The translations under genes and the position numbers were made by a program. Below the pieces are notes generated by a model that saw nothing but the letters and a program-made list of their open reading frames with translations, was not told where the DNA came from and did no database searches. 64,000 nucleotides of DNA from Ilumatobacteraceae bacterium. Its GTDB lineage: Bacteria > Actinomycetota > Acidimicrobiia > Acidimicrobiales > Ilumatobacteraceae. Shown here in pieces: positions 51,375-60,056 of the stretch. Every line of letters starts with the position of its first letter. The first letter of the stretch is position 1. The DNA lies in assembly GCA_022843125.1 (NCBI GenBank), contig JALHOG010000003.1:1-64000 (forward strand), given 5' to 3'.

Positions 51375-52648
51375 CGCATCCCGTCCAGCATGTCCCAGAA
51401 GCCCGGCCAGCTCTTCGTCACGACGCTCGGATCCTCGACGTCGACACCCGGGACGACCGATCCGATGACACCGAACGCCATCGCGAGCCGATGGTCGTGA
51501 TGGGTCGCGAGGCGAGCGCCACGCAGCATGGCAGACGAAGGCCGGATCAGCAGCCCGTCGTCGGTCTCCTCGACGTCGCCGCGGAGGGTGCTCAGCTCGC
51601 TGGCGAGATCGCCGAGCCGGTCGCTCTCCTTGCTCCGGATGAACCCCACCCCGCGAATCCGGGTTGGCGTCGAACAGAACAGCGCGACCGCGGCCATGGT
51701 GGGTACGAGGTCGGAGATGTCGGCCATGTCGACATCGAGGCCGGCCAGCGGCGAACCGTTCGGCGGGCCGGTGACCTTGACCGACTCCGCGCCGCGTTCC
51801 ACAGAGCAGCCCATCGCGCCGAGCAGTTCGGCGAACCGGGCATCGCCCTGGATGGCGCGCTCCCCCAGGCCGCGCACCACGACCGACCCGCCCGTGACCG
51901 CAGCGATCGCCAGCGGGTAGCTGGCCGACGACGCGTCCGGCTCGATGAACACGTCGGCGGCGCGGTAGCGCCCCGGCGCCACGATGACGAGGTCGTCGTG
52001 CACCGCCACGTCATCGTGGCCGAACCAGCGCATGACGTCCGCGGTCATCTCCACATAGGGCCGCGACACGAGCGTCGTCGTCAGTTCCAGGCGGAGCCCA
52101 CCGGGGAGGTACGGCCCGATCAGCATCAGCGCGGTGACGTACTGGCTGGAGATGTCGCCCGGAATGCGGACGGTGCCCGACGTCGCCGGCCCTTCGATGA
52201 CGACCGGCAGCGTGCCCCATCCGTCGGCCGCTGTGACCCGTACGCCGAGCTGCACGAGCGCATCGTGAAGCGGCGCGAACGGCCGCGCCCGCAGGGGGGG
52301 ATGGCCGTCGATCGTGATCGGCGCCGAGCCGAGCGCGGCCAGCGCCGTGACGAACCGTGAGGTCGTTCCGGCCAACGCGGCGTGGAGGATCGCAGGCTCG
52401 GAAGCGTGTCCGGCATCGCCGGTGATCGACACGCGATCGCCCGTGAGGCCGGCGTCGAGTCCGATCGCGCGCAGGCAGGCGAGCATCGCCATCGTGTCGT
52501 CGCCGTCGGGCACGTTCGTCAGCTCACTCGTGCCATCTGCGAGCGCAGCGCACACCAGCGCACGGTTGGCGATCGACTTCGAACCGGGCACGTCGACGCT
52601 CGCATCGACAGGCTCACTGAGGGGCTCGACGCGACGGATGTCGACCAT
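51371..52648 (-). CDS. aroA: 3-phosphoshikimate 1-carboxyvinyltransferase (EPSP synthase)
   Basis: This 425-residue enzyme joins PEP and shikimate-3-phosphate. It has VPGSKSIANRAL (PEP/S3P-binding Lys and Ser), LAGTTSRFVTAL (the NAGT region), PGDISSQYVTALML, PDASSASYPLA, GxxRSKESDRL (FIRSKESDRLGDLA) and DHRLAMAFGV. All catalytic residues are seen. The NAGTAMRP loop of E. coli is AGTTSRF here, as in other actinobacteria. It overlaps tyrA by 1 bp upstream and the HAD gene by 4 bp downstream, so it is in the middle of an eight-gene leftward operon. It is paired with tyrA for aromatic amino-acid synthesis. Confidence 0.95.
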   Translation of the reverse strand: MVDIRRVEPLSEPVDASVDVPGSKSIANRALVCAALADGTSELTNVPDGDDTMAMLACLRAIGLDAGLTGDRVSITGDAGHASEPAILHAALAGTTSRFVTALAALGSAPITIDGHPPLRARPFAPLHDALVQLGVRVTAADGWGTLPVVIEGPATSGTVRIPGDISSQYVTALMLIGPYLPGGLRLELTTTLVSRPYVEMTADVMRWFGHDDVAVHDDLVIVAPGRYRAADVFIEPDASSASYPLAIAAVTGGSVVVRGLGERAIQGDARFAELLGAMGCSVERGAESVKVTGPPNGSPLAGLDVDMADISDLVPTMAAVALFCSTPTRIRGVGFIRSKESDRLGDLASELSTLRGDVEETDDGLLIRPSSAMLRGARLATHHDHRLAMAFGVIGSVVPGVDVEDPSVVTKSWPGFWDMLDGMR

Positions 52649-53721
52649 CAGCCGAGCGGGGTGACGGCCGGCTTGAAGCCGCGAGCCATGAGCCCGCCGC
52701 GGAACAGGTCACTTGTCGCTGCGTCGACCAGCACCACGGCAACGCCACGGTTGCTGTTCTCGGCCATGTGTACGACCTCGAAGCTCGCGATGTTGACGCC
52801 CAGCTCGGCGGCGAGCGTGAAGACCTCAGCCGCGGCGCCCGTACGGTCGGGGATCGGGATCCGGACCTCGGCCAGCGCTTCGGGGTGGGTCACGCGACCG
52901 GGCAGGTTCTTGCGGGCCTCGCGAGCCCGGACGAGGGTGCGCTGGAGCGACTCACGGTCGTCACGGGACACCACGTCGCGGATCCCGTCGAGGCGCTCGA
53001 TCAGGCCGTCGAGCGCCGAGACGATCGCGGGCCGGTTCTGGGCGCAGATGTCGAGCCAGATCGCAGGGTTGCCGCTGGCGATACGGGTCATGTCGCGGAA
53101 GCCGCCGGCAGCGAGCCGGAGCAGCGCAGCGTGCTCCTCGGCGCGGTCGGTTGCCAAGGTCATGAGCGTCGCTGCCGCGAGGTGCGGCACGTGGCTCACC
53201 ACCGCGACCACCTGGTCGTGGCGTTCAGGCGTGAGCGCGAGCACCTCGGCGCCGAGCTGGTGGGCGACGCTCGAGACGAGGGCGAGGGCCTGGTCGTCGG
53301 TTCCGGGCACCGGCGTCAACACCCACACGGCCCCGCTGAACATCTCGCCGTCCGCACCGTCGAGGCCGGACATCTCACTGCCCGCCATCGGATGGCCGCC
53401 GACGAAGCGTGGGTCGTCGCACGCCTCGCAGACCGGGGCCTTGACCGACCCGATGTCGGTGACGACGCCGTCGGTCTCGACGAGTGCACGCTTCACCTGA
53501 TCGGTCATCGCCAACACCGGGACGGCGACGAACGTGATCTCGGCGTCGCGCCGAAGACCGGACTCGTCGACGATCCCCCGCTCGATCGCCCGGGTGACCG
53601 TGTCGGCGCTGGCGTCGTCGCCCGCCACGTGCCAGCCGCGTTGGCGGAGGCCGACCGCGACGGAGCCGCCCATCAGGCCGAGGCCGATGACGTTCACGAT
53701 GCGGCGGGGCTCGTCGGTCAC
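52648..53721 (-). CDS. tyrA: Prephenate dehydrogenase with C-terminal ACT domain
   Basis: This 357-residue enzyme oxidatively decarboxylates prephenate to 4-hydroxyphenylpyruvate. The NAD motif VIGLGLMGGSVA is at residue 11. FVGGHPMAGSEMSGLDGA contains the catalytic His/substrate Ser region. VVAVVSHVPHLAAA carries the second catalytic His. The last 75 residues (IPIPDRTGAAAEVFTLAAELGVNIASFEVVHMAEN) are an ACT regulatory module, probably binding tyrosine. Its start overlaps the rluB stop by 4 bp. Confidence 0.93.
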   Translation of the reverse strand: MTDEPRRIVNVIGLGLMGGSVAVGLRQRGWHVAGDDASADTVTRAIERGIVDESGLRRDAEITFVAVPVLAMTDQVKRALVETDGVVTDIGSVKAPVCEACDDPRFVGGHPMAGSEMSGLDGADGEMFSGAVWVLTPVPGTDDQALALVSSVAHQLGAEVLALTPERHDQVVAVVSHVPHLAAATLMTLATDRAEEHAALLRLAAGGFRDMTRIASGNPAIWLDICAQNRPAIVSALDGLIERLDGIRDVVSRDDRESLQRTLVRAREARKNLPGRVTHPEALAEVRIPIPDRTGAAAEVFTLAAELGVNIASFEVVHMAENSNRGVAVVLVDAATSDLFRGGLMARGFKPAVTPLG

Positions 53722-54530
53722 GTCGGAGGAGCGTACCGCCGGGCCGATTCGGCGACGGCTTCCGACAGGGCTCGTCGCTCGCCGGTCGACAGCTCGCGCC
53801 AGTCACCCGGTCGCAGCGAACGATCGTTGATCGGGCCGATCCGGGTGCGGACCAGACGCAGCACCGGATGACCGATCGCGTCGCACATGCGGCGTACCTG
53901 CCGGTTGCGTCCCTCGTGGATCGTGATCCGCAGCACACCAGGATTGGGCTGGGACGCATCCGCGGGCGCCGTCATGCCGTCGTCGAGTTCGACCCCGTCG
54001 CGCAGCTGGCGCAGACCGCCCGCCGAGACGCGGCCGCGCACGTGCGCCAGGTATTCCTTCTCGACGCCATGGCTCGGATGGCTGATGCGGTGCGCCAGGT
54101 CGCCGTCGTTGGTGAGCAGCAGCAACCCCTCGGTATCGACGTCGAGCCGGCCCACCGGGAATACCCGTGGCTCGGCGGGCACGAGTTCGACCACGGTCGG
54201 TCGGCCGTGCGTGTCCTTGGCGGTGGTGACCACGCCGCGTGGCTTGTTGAGCAGGTAGTAGACGAGCCCTGGCTTGACGCCCACCGGTGCGCCGTCGACC
54301 TCGATCTGGTCGACATCGGCGTCGACCCGGCGCCCGAGCTCTGCGACCACACCGTTGACGGTCACGCGGCCCGCCGCGATCAGGTCTTCGCACACACGCC
54401 GGCTGCCCCAGCCGGTGGCGGCGAGCACCTTCTGGAGGCGTTCGCCGCCGGGCAGGTTGGCTCGCTGGGCCGCCCACTGCTCCCACAGGGGCGGCTCGGG
54501 CGTGCGCCCGTCAGGATGCTCCGTCGCCAT
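53718..54530 (-). CDS. rluB: 23S rRNA pseudouridine synthase, RluB/RsuA family
   Basis: This 270-residue protein has an N-terminal S4 RNA-binding domain (GERLQKVLAATGWGSRRVCEDLI) and an RsuA/RluB catalytic domain with the Asp in FPVGRLDVDTEGLLLLTNDG. The typical GLVYYLLNKPRGVV and EGRNRQVRRM motifs are present. It isomerises a uridine in 23S rRNA. Position next to scpB is the standard actinobacterial order. It overlaps scpB by 20 bp and tyrA by 4 bp. Confidence 0.93.
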   Translation of the reverse strand: MATEHPDGRTPEPPLWEQWAAQRANLPGGERLQKVLAATGWGSRRVCEDLIAAGRVTVNGVVAELGRRVDADVDQIEVDGAPVGVKPGLVYYLLNKPRGVVTTAKDTHGRPTVVELVPAEPRVFPVGRLDVDTEGLLLLTNDGDLAHRISHPSHGVEKEYLAHVRGRVSAGGLRQLRDGVELDDGMTAPADASQPNPGVLRITIHEGRNRQVRRMCDAIGHPVLRLVRTRIGPINDRSLRPGDWRELSTGERRALSEAVAESARRYAPPT

Positions 54531-55167
54531 CGTCGTTCACCGGCTCGGGGACGTCGACGTCGGCCGGACGGACACGCAGCCCGTGCTCGAGCTGCTCGAC
54601 CACGTCGGCATCAGGGATGAACTCGGCGATCGGTGGCAGGTCGTCGAGCGAGTCGAGGCCGAGCTTCTCGAGGAACTGCGGGGTCGTGCCGAAGAGGATC
54701 GCCTGCCCGGGGCCGTGGTCGCGACCGACTTCGTCGATGTACCCACGCGCCTGGAGGGTGCGGATCACACCATCAGGATCGACACCACGGATCGAGGCCA
54801 CCTGGGCGCGTGAGATCGGTTGCTTGTAGGCGATGATCGCCAGCGTCTCGAGCGCTGCACCCGAGAGGCGCGCCTTCTGATCGTGGAGGACGAACCGCTC
54901 GACGTACGGGGTCTGATCCGGGTGCGTCTGGAAGCGGTAGCCGCCCGCGACGCGTGCCAACTCGAATCCACGCTCCTGTGCGGCGTACTCGGAGCGGAGC
55001 GCGTCGCACCATTGCTCGATCAGCACGACCGGCTGTTCGAGGAGCTGGGCCAGGATCTCGGGCGCGACCGGATCGTGGGCGACCAGCACGACGGCTTCGA
55101 TGGCACGCTTGAGCGCGGCCACCTGATCGTCGACGGGGAGCAGTTCGTCCGACATGTCGGTCGTCAT
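54511..55167 (-). CDS. scpB: Segregation and condensation protein B
   Basis: This 218-residue winged-helix kleisin-associated protein forms the condensin complex with SMC and ScpA. It has ALKRAIEAVVLVAHDPVAPEILAQLL at the N-terminus, YRFQTHPDQTPYVERFV, and LSGAALETLAIIAYKQPISRAQVASIRGVD, the most conserved block. The C-terminal tail after GTTPQFLEKLGL is acidic. The gene follows scpA by 44 bp. The ATG at 55167 has a weak AGGT site. A second ATG at 55155 is possible. Confidence 0.93.
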   Translation of the reverse strand: MTTDMSDELLPVDDQVAALKRAIEAVVLVAHDPVAPEILAQLLEQPVVLIEQWCDALRSEYAAQERGFELARVAGGYRFQTHPDQTPYVERFVLHDQKARLSGAALETLAIIAYKQPISRAQVASIRGVDPDGVIRTLQARGYIDEVGRDHGPGQAILFGTTPQFLEKLGLDSLDDLPPIAEFIPDADVVEQLEHGLRVRPADVDVPEPVNDDGDGAS

Positions 55168-55211
55168 TTCTACCTGGTGGCCGGGACGAAACCCGTGCCG
55201 CAGCGGGTGGG

Positions 55212-55994
55212 TCAGCCCTCGTACGCGTCGACGAGGATCTGGTCGACGGTGACGTCGTGGTGGGCGCCAGGCGTCCAGACGACCTCGATGTCGCCGAACC
55301 GCTCGACCTGGTCGAGGTCGACGAAGCCCTGCTTGAACAGTTCGAGGATGGCGAGGAACCGGACGATGACCTCGAGCCGCTCACCGAGATCGGCGGTCAG
55401 TCGGCGGAACGAGATGCGTCCGACACGGGGCAATTCGTCGATCAACTCGGCGACCGCCTCGGCGACCGTGAAGCGGATCGGGTTGACGTGGAACAGATCG
55501 ACGATCGGCTCGGGCTTGGGGGTGAAGGCGCGGATCGCAGCGCTCTGCAGGCGCCGCACACTCGTGCCCTCGAGCAGGTCGGGCATGAGACCGGCGAAGC
55601 GCTCATCAGGCCCGACGAGGCGCGGGAACGACAGATCGGCGTCGTCGGCCAGGGCCGAGAACACCTGTGCGACATCCTTGAAGGTCTTGCACTCGATCAG
55701 GCGAGCGAGGAGCAGATCGCGCTCCTCCCAGAGTGCGAATTCCTCGTCGAGGTCGCCGTCGGTGGTGCCGGGCAGCAGCCGGCGCGTCTTGAGTTCGACG
55801 AGCGTTGCGGCGATGAGCAGGAACTCCGTCGCGACGTCGAGGTCGAGACCTTCCATCGTGGCCAGCTCGGCCAGGTAGCGGTCGACGACGGTCGACAGGG
55901 AGACCTCGTAGATGTCGACCTTCTCCTGCAGGATCAGCTGCAGCAACAGGTCGAACGGCCCTTCGTAGACCGGGGTGGAGACATCGATCGCCAT
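55212..55994 (-). CDS. scpA: Segregation and condensation protein A (kleisin)
   Basis: This 260-residue kleisin bridges the SMC dimer. It has VYEGPFDLLLQLILQEKVDIYEVSLS at the N-terminus, the block EFLLIAATLVELKTRRLLP, and a C-terminal winged helix with RLEVIVRFLAILELFKQGFVDLDQ. Length and motifs are normal. A TAGAGT -10 box lies 9 nt upstream of the ATG. It leads an eight-gene leftward operon that runs through scpB, rluB, tyrA, aroA, HAD, UbiA and a methyltransferase. It is divergent from trpS. Confidence 0.94.
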   Translation of the reverse strand: MAIDVSTPVYEGPFDLLLQLILQEKVDIYEVSLSTVVDRYLAELATMEGLDLDVATEFLLIAATLVELKTRRLLPGTTDGDLDEEFALWEERDLLLARLIECKTFKDVAQVFSALADDADLSFPRLVGPDERFAGLMPDLLEGTSVRRLQSAAIRAFTPKPEPIVDLFHVNPIRFTVAEAVAELIDELPRVGRISFRRLTADLGERLEVIVRFLAILELFKQGFVDLDQVERFGDIEVVWTPGAHHDVTVDQILVDAYEG

Positions 55995-56107
55995 CGCCGG
56001 GAGACTCTAGCCGCGAATGACACCGGTGTAACCAAGCCCGCCTGACCGCCTGCTCACGCAACCCATCGGCGCCGTGCCGGGCCCGGCCGATAACCTCGCC
56101 GCCCGTG
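55992..56107. promoter_or_regulatory. Divergent leaderless promoters of scpA and trpS
   Basis: Minus-strand TAGAGT (plus 56009-56004) is 9 nt from the scpA ATG at 55994. TAACCT at 56091-56096 is 8 nt from the trpS GTG at 56105. The remaining 80 bp between them hold no other recognisable site. Confidence 0.45.
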
Positions 56108-57091
56108 ACCCGCGTGCTGTCCTGCATCCAACCGACCGGTGAGGTCCATCTGGGCAATTACCTGGGTGCGCTGCGCACATGGGTGGCCGGCCAGCACGAC
56201 AAGGACGTCTTCCACGGCATCGTCGATCTGCATGCACTCACCGTCACCGACCAGTCCGGAGTGCTCGGCGACTCGACCCTGAAGCTCGCTGCGATGCTGT
56301 TCGCCGTCGGTCTCGACCCCGATGTGGCGACGGTATTCGTCCAGAGCCACGTGCCCGAGCACTCCCAACTCGGCTGGGTGATGGAGTGCACCGTGTCCTA
56401 CGGCGAGCTGTCGCGCATGACCCAGTTCAAGGACAAGACGTCCAAGCTCGAGGGTCAGTTCATCTCGGCCGGGTTGTTCACGTACCCGGCACTCCAGGCC
56501 GGCGACATCTTGCTCTACGACACGAACGAAGTACCCGTCGGCGACGATCAGCGCCAGCACATCGAGATCACCCGCGACATCGCGATCCGCTTCAACCACC
56601 GATTCGGCGACACGTTCGTCATCCCCGAAGCAGTCACGCCGGCCGCCGGTGCGCGAGTCATGGACCTCCAGGACCCGACCTCCAAGATGTCGAAGTCGAC
56701 GGTGACCGAGTCGGGATGCGTGATGATGCTCGACGACCCGTCGGTGATCATGAAGAAGTTCAAGCGCGCCGTCACCGACTCCGACTCCGAGGTCCGCTAC
56801 GACGTCGCCGCCAAGCCTGGGGTGAGCAGCCTGCTCGACATCCTCGCGGCCGCGACGGGCCGCACACCGAGCGACGTCGCTGCCGACTACACCCAGTACG
56901 GACCGCTGAAGAACGACACGGGCGAGGCGGTCGTCGCCCTGCTCGAGCCGATCAGGCAGCGCTACACCGACCTCATCGCCGATCGGGCCGAGCTCGCCCG
57001 ACTGCTGCAGGTCGGCAGCGAACGCGCCCGCGCCGTCGCGTCCGCCACACTCGACCGCGCCTACGACGCGATCGGCCTCCTCCGCGCGTGA
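56105..57091 (+). CDS. trpS: Tryptophanyl-tRNA synthetase
   Basis: This 328-residue class I aminoacyl-tRNA synthetase charges tRNA-Trp. The HIGH-type motif is HLGN (15-18) in QPTGEVHLGNYLG, and the KMSKS motif is at 194-198. Length matches bacterial TrpS, and PVGDDQRQHIEITRDIA is diagnostic. The GTG start is leaderless. The stop overlaps the MATE gene start by 4 bp (GTGA). Confidence 0.96.
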   Translation: MTRVLSCIQPTGEVHLGNYLGALRTWVAGQHDKDVFHGIVDLHALTVTDQSGVLGDSTLKLAAMLFAVGLDPDVATVFVQSHVPEHSQLGWVMECTVSYGELSRMTQFKDKTSKLEGQFISAGLFTYPALQAGDILLYDTNEVPVGDDQRQHIEITRDIAIRFNHRFGDTFVIPEAVTPAAGARVMDLQDPTSKMSKSTVTESGCVMMLDDPSVIMKKFKRAVTDSDSEVRYDVAAKPGVSSLLDILAAATGRTPSDVAADYTQYGPLKNDTGEAVVALLEPIRQRYTDLIADRAELARLLQVGSERARAVASATLDRAYDAIGLLRA

Positions 57092-58431
57092 CCACACCCC
57101 GCTCCGGTCACCGATCGGCGGCGGGGCCGCCGCATTCTGGTGACCAGAAGGGGGTCGACCGCCGGATCATCTCGCTGGCGGTACCGGCGCTCGGTGCGCT
57201 CGCGGTCGAGCCCGTGTACGTCCTCGTCGACACGGCCATCGTCGGCCGTCTCGGGACCGACGAACTCGCCGGGCTCGCGGTCGCCGCCACGGTGCTGTCG
57301 TTCGTCTTCGCCGGAGCCAACTTCCTCACGTACGGCACCACCGAGCGAGTCGCTCGCCGCCTCGGAGCGGGGGCTCACGCCGATGCTGCCGACGTCGGCG
57401 TCCAGGCGATGTGGTTGTCGCTGCTGTTCGGTGTGCCGGCGGCGCCGCTGCTCTACGCGGCGGCGGGGCCGCTGTCGCAGGTACTCGGTGCGGACGGTGA
57501 GGTTCTCGATCACGCCACGACCTACCTGTCGATCAGCGCGATCGGCGTCCCGTTCTTTCTCGTCACGCTCGCAGCCCAGGGTGTCCTGCGCGGGGCGTCG
57601 CAGTACATCACGCCGCTGTGGATCCTGCTCGGCGCCAACGTCGTGAACCTGGTGCTCGAGGTGGTGTTCGTATTCGGGCTCGACATGGGAGTCGCAGGGT
57701 CGGCCCTCTCGACCGTGATCGCCCAGGCGGGCGCCGCCGCGGTGTTCGTGGTGCTCCTGCTCCCCCGTCTCCGGGCGGCGTCGGTACACGGGCCGACCCG
57801 CAGCGGGATGGCGCCGCTCATGGTTGCCGGTCGGCACCTGCTGCTCCGAGTCGGATCGATGCTCGCCGTGTTCGGTGGCGCCACCGCGATCGCCGGTCGC
57901 ATCGATGACGCCACCCTCGCCGCACATCAGATCGTGATGAGCATGTTCATCTTCCTGGCCCTGATGCTCGATGCGCTCGCGGTGCCGGCGCAAACCATCG
58001 TCGCCGAAGAGCTCGGTCGCGACGGTCGCGACAACGTGCGCGCCGTCGCGCTGCGGGTGGTCCGCCTCTCGATCGTTCTCGGCGTCGCCCTCGGGCTGCT
58101 GGTGGCCGCCTCCGCTCCGCTGCTCCCACACCTGTTCACCGGTGACGGCGCCGTTGCCGACCGTGCCACCGGAGGTCTGTGGTGGCTCGCCGTGATCCTC
58201 GTGCCCGGCGCCGTCGCGTTCGCCCACGACGGGATCCTCATCGGGGCCGGCGACTACCGGTTCCTCGGGCGCGCTGCGCTCGGATACCTGTTCGCCGTCG
58301 CCCCGCTCGGCGCCGTCGTCCTCGCGGTGCCGGAACTCGGAATCGGCGGCGTCTGGGCGGTACTCCTGGTGTGGATGCTGCTCCGGGCCGCGGTGAACCA
58401 CCGGCGAACACTGCACGTGCTCGCAGCCTGA
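57088..58431 (+). CDS. MATE-family efflux transporter (DinF-like)
   Basis: This is a 447-residue multidrug/cation antiporter with twelve hydrophobic segments in two six-helix halves. It has DTAIVGRLGTDELAGLAVAATVLSF early in the first half, RGASQYITPLWILLGANVVNLVLE and AHQIVMSMFIFLALMLDALAVPAQTIVAEELG in the second, which is the DinF branch of MATE proteins. The GTG at 57088 overlaps trpS. The first 25 residues are hydrophilic and poorly conserved. The exported compound is unknown. Confidence 0.9.
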   Translation: MTTPRSGHRSAAGPPHSGDQKGVDRRIISLAVPALGALAVEPVYVLVDTAIVGRLGTDELAGLAVAATVLSFVFAGANFLTYGTTERVARRLGAGAHADAADVGVQAMWLSLLFGVPAAPLLYAAAGPLSQVLGADGEVLDHATTYLSISAIGVPFFLVTLAAQGVLRGASQYITPLWILLGANVVNLVLEVVFVFGLDMGVAGSALSTVIAQAGAAAVFVVLLLPRLRAASVHGPTRSGMAPLMVAGRHLLLRVGSMLAVFGGATAIAGRIDDATLAAHQIVMSMFIFLALMLDALAVPAQTIVAEELGRDGRDNVRAVALRVVRLSIVLGVALGLLVAASAPLLPHLFTGDGAVADRATGGLWWLAVILVPGAVAFAHDGILIGAGDYRFLGRAALGYLFAVAPLGAVVLAVPELGIGGVWAVLLVWMLLRAAVNHRRTLHVLAA

Positions 58432-58459
58432 ACCCTGAAGCGCTCCCGACTACGCAGCG

Positions 58460-59521
58460 TCACTCCGTGACGGCTTCGGCCAGCTCCTGCCAGGTCACTG
58501 CGTCTGGTTCGATCAGGGTCTGTGCGAGCTGGACCACGTCGGCGTCGGTGTCGGCCCCGAGTGACAGGGTGTGGAACACCCCGTCGGCGTGCCAGATCAA
58601 CAGCTCGGATCCATCGGCGTTGTCGGCGCGGAAACCGGGCACATCGCCCACGACCACTTGCGCTTCCTGGTTGCCTGACGGTCGCAGGAACGCGAGGAGG
58701 TCGGCGTCGTCGCCTCCCTCACCTGCATACTGCGACGTCAACACGATCGTCGCCGCCGGAGATGCTCCGGACCACGCGATCGACGTCTCATCTGCCGACA
58801 CCATCCGCAGGCCGATGGCGAGGATCGGCACGCCCAACGAGCGCTCCTGACGGAGCGGGAGCGCCGCTGCATCGGCGGCGGCCTGGGGAACGGCGACACA
58901 TCCGTCGACGACGGCCAGGTCGAAGAGTTTGCGGGCCAGGCCGACGGCCTCGCCCTCCCATCCGCTGGCGATGACGGTGATGACGAACGACGGCCTGCGG
59001 TCGATCGCCATCGCACTGGTCACTCCGGCCCGGCTCGCAGCGACGACCCGCACACCGTCGTCGTCGGTCAAGTCGACCGAGAAGTCTGCGCCGAGGGTGC
59101 CCGTGACGAGGCCGCTGGCGCTGCCGACCTCACGACTTCCCGGTTCGCGGCATGCCACGATCGCCCAGGTTCCGCCGAACAGACGCGCATCGTCGTCGGC
59201 GAGCAGCGCCCAGGTGCCCGTCGAGCCTTCCGCGACGCTGAGGTCAGGTTGGATCAGGCCGGTCGCGGTGTAACCCGGAGGCACCTCGATGATGGCTCGT
59301 GGGGTGCTGATCGTCTCCGGCTCCGTCTCCTGCGCCTGTTGCCGCACCGACAGCGCGATCCAGGCGCCGAACACGATCACACCGACCAGGCCGACGCGAA
59401 CGAACCCGGCCAACTTTCGGTTCGGCATCGAGTCCTCGGGTTCATCGAGGTCGTCGAAGTCGACTCGGGACGCGCGCCGACGGCGTGCAGCACGGACATC
59501 ATCGGGATCAGAAACGTTCAC
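58460..59521 (-). CDS. Membrane-anchored protein of unknown function
   Basis: I do not recognise this family. The protein of about 353 residues has a basic/acidic cytoplasmic N-terminus (AARRRRASRVDFDDLDEPEDS), one membrane helix at about 37-58 and a long extracytoplasmic region of about 290 residues without cysteine-rich or catalytic motifs. Two similar-looking halves of beta-strand-like segments (for example TWAIVACREPGSREV and SFVITVIASGWEGEAVG) suggest a secreted-side binding domain. GTG at 59521 is a tentative start; ATG at 59428 is an alternative. It is convergent with the MATE gene (28-bp gap). Confidence 0.65.
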   Translation of the reverse strand: MNVSDPDDVRAARRRRASRVDFDDLDEPEDSMPNRKLAGFVRVGLVGVIVFGAWIALSVRQQAQETEPETISTPRAIIEVPPGYTATGLIQPDLSVAEGSTGTWALLADDDARLFGGTWAIVACREPGSREVGSASGLVTGTLGADFSVDLTDDDGVRVVAASRAGVTSAMAIDRRPSFVITVIASGWEGEAVGLARKLFDLAVVDGCVAVPQAAADAAALPLRQERSLGVPILAIGLRMVSADETSIAWSGASPAATIVLTSQYAGEGGDDADLLAFLRPSGNQEAQVVVGDVPGFRADNADGSELLIWHADGVFHTLSLGADTDADVVQLAQTLIEPDAVTWQELAEAVTE

Positions 59522-59594
59522 GCATGCCCGACCGTGCGGCGATGTGGCGATCACGCCAGCAGCCCTCGAACGCCGCCGGTCCGGATGAACGGTG

Positions 59595-60056
59595 TTACGC
59601 GCGGTCGCAGGACTGCAGCACCGCGTAGGCGGGGCCACGTTCGGCGATCAGCTCGACGGTCGCCGGTTCGGATCCCGCAGCCTCGGCGATCTCGGAACCG
59701 ATCCGTTCGTGGTCGTGATACGCGGCGAATCGCGTTCCGCGACGCCCCACGATCGAGGCCGCCACGCGACCGAACGTACCGATCCCGCATTCGATCTTGC
59801 CGACGTCGTGGAGCAGCGCTCCCGCTACCTCGGCTCGTGACGCGTCGGGGCGTGCGGCGACGAAGCGGCGGGCGACCTTGGTCGAGTGCTTGCGATCGAC
59901 GTTGCCCATCCGCCGCCACAGCCCGACCTCACCGTGCAGGAGGTGGGTCTCCGCCCAGACTTCGTCGGCAGGTCGCGGCGGTCTGGTGTCGAGCGACACG
60001 AAGAAGCGGGCAACGAGATGGTGCGGCTTGAGGATGAGGTGGAGCGGCTTGCTCAC
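59595..60056 (-). CDS. HD-domain (HDIG-type) metal-dependent phosphohydrolase-like protein
   Basis: This 153-residue HD-superfamily protein starts SKPLHLILKPHHLVARFFVSL. Metal ligands are visible as H in HSTKVARRF, the HD pair in ALLHDVGKIECG and H in YHDHERIG; the terminal Asp of a full HD set is not obvious. Similar short proteins are common beside xerD in actinobacteria-like genomes. GTG at 60056 overlaps the xerD stop by 4 bp. Phosphatase or nucleotidase activity is likely, but the substrate is unknown. Confidence 0.75.
   Translation of the reverse strand: MSKPLHLILKPHHLVARFFVSLDTRPPRPADEVWAETHLLHGEVGLWRRMGNVDRKHSTKVARRFVAARPDASRAEVAGALLHDVGKIECGIGTFGRVAASIVGRRGTRFAAYHDHERIGSEIAEAAGSEPATVELIAERGPAYAVLQSCDRA

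Noticed and set aside
52320-52385. AroA loop AGTTSRF as a possible glyphosate-tolerance change (Pro101 region)
   Set aside because: Phe at this place is common in actinobacterial EPSP synthases, so it is not evidence of a special adaptation.
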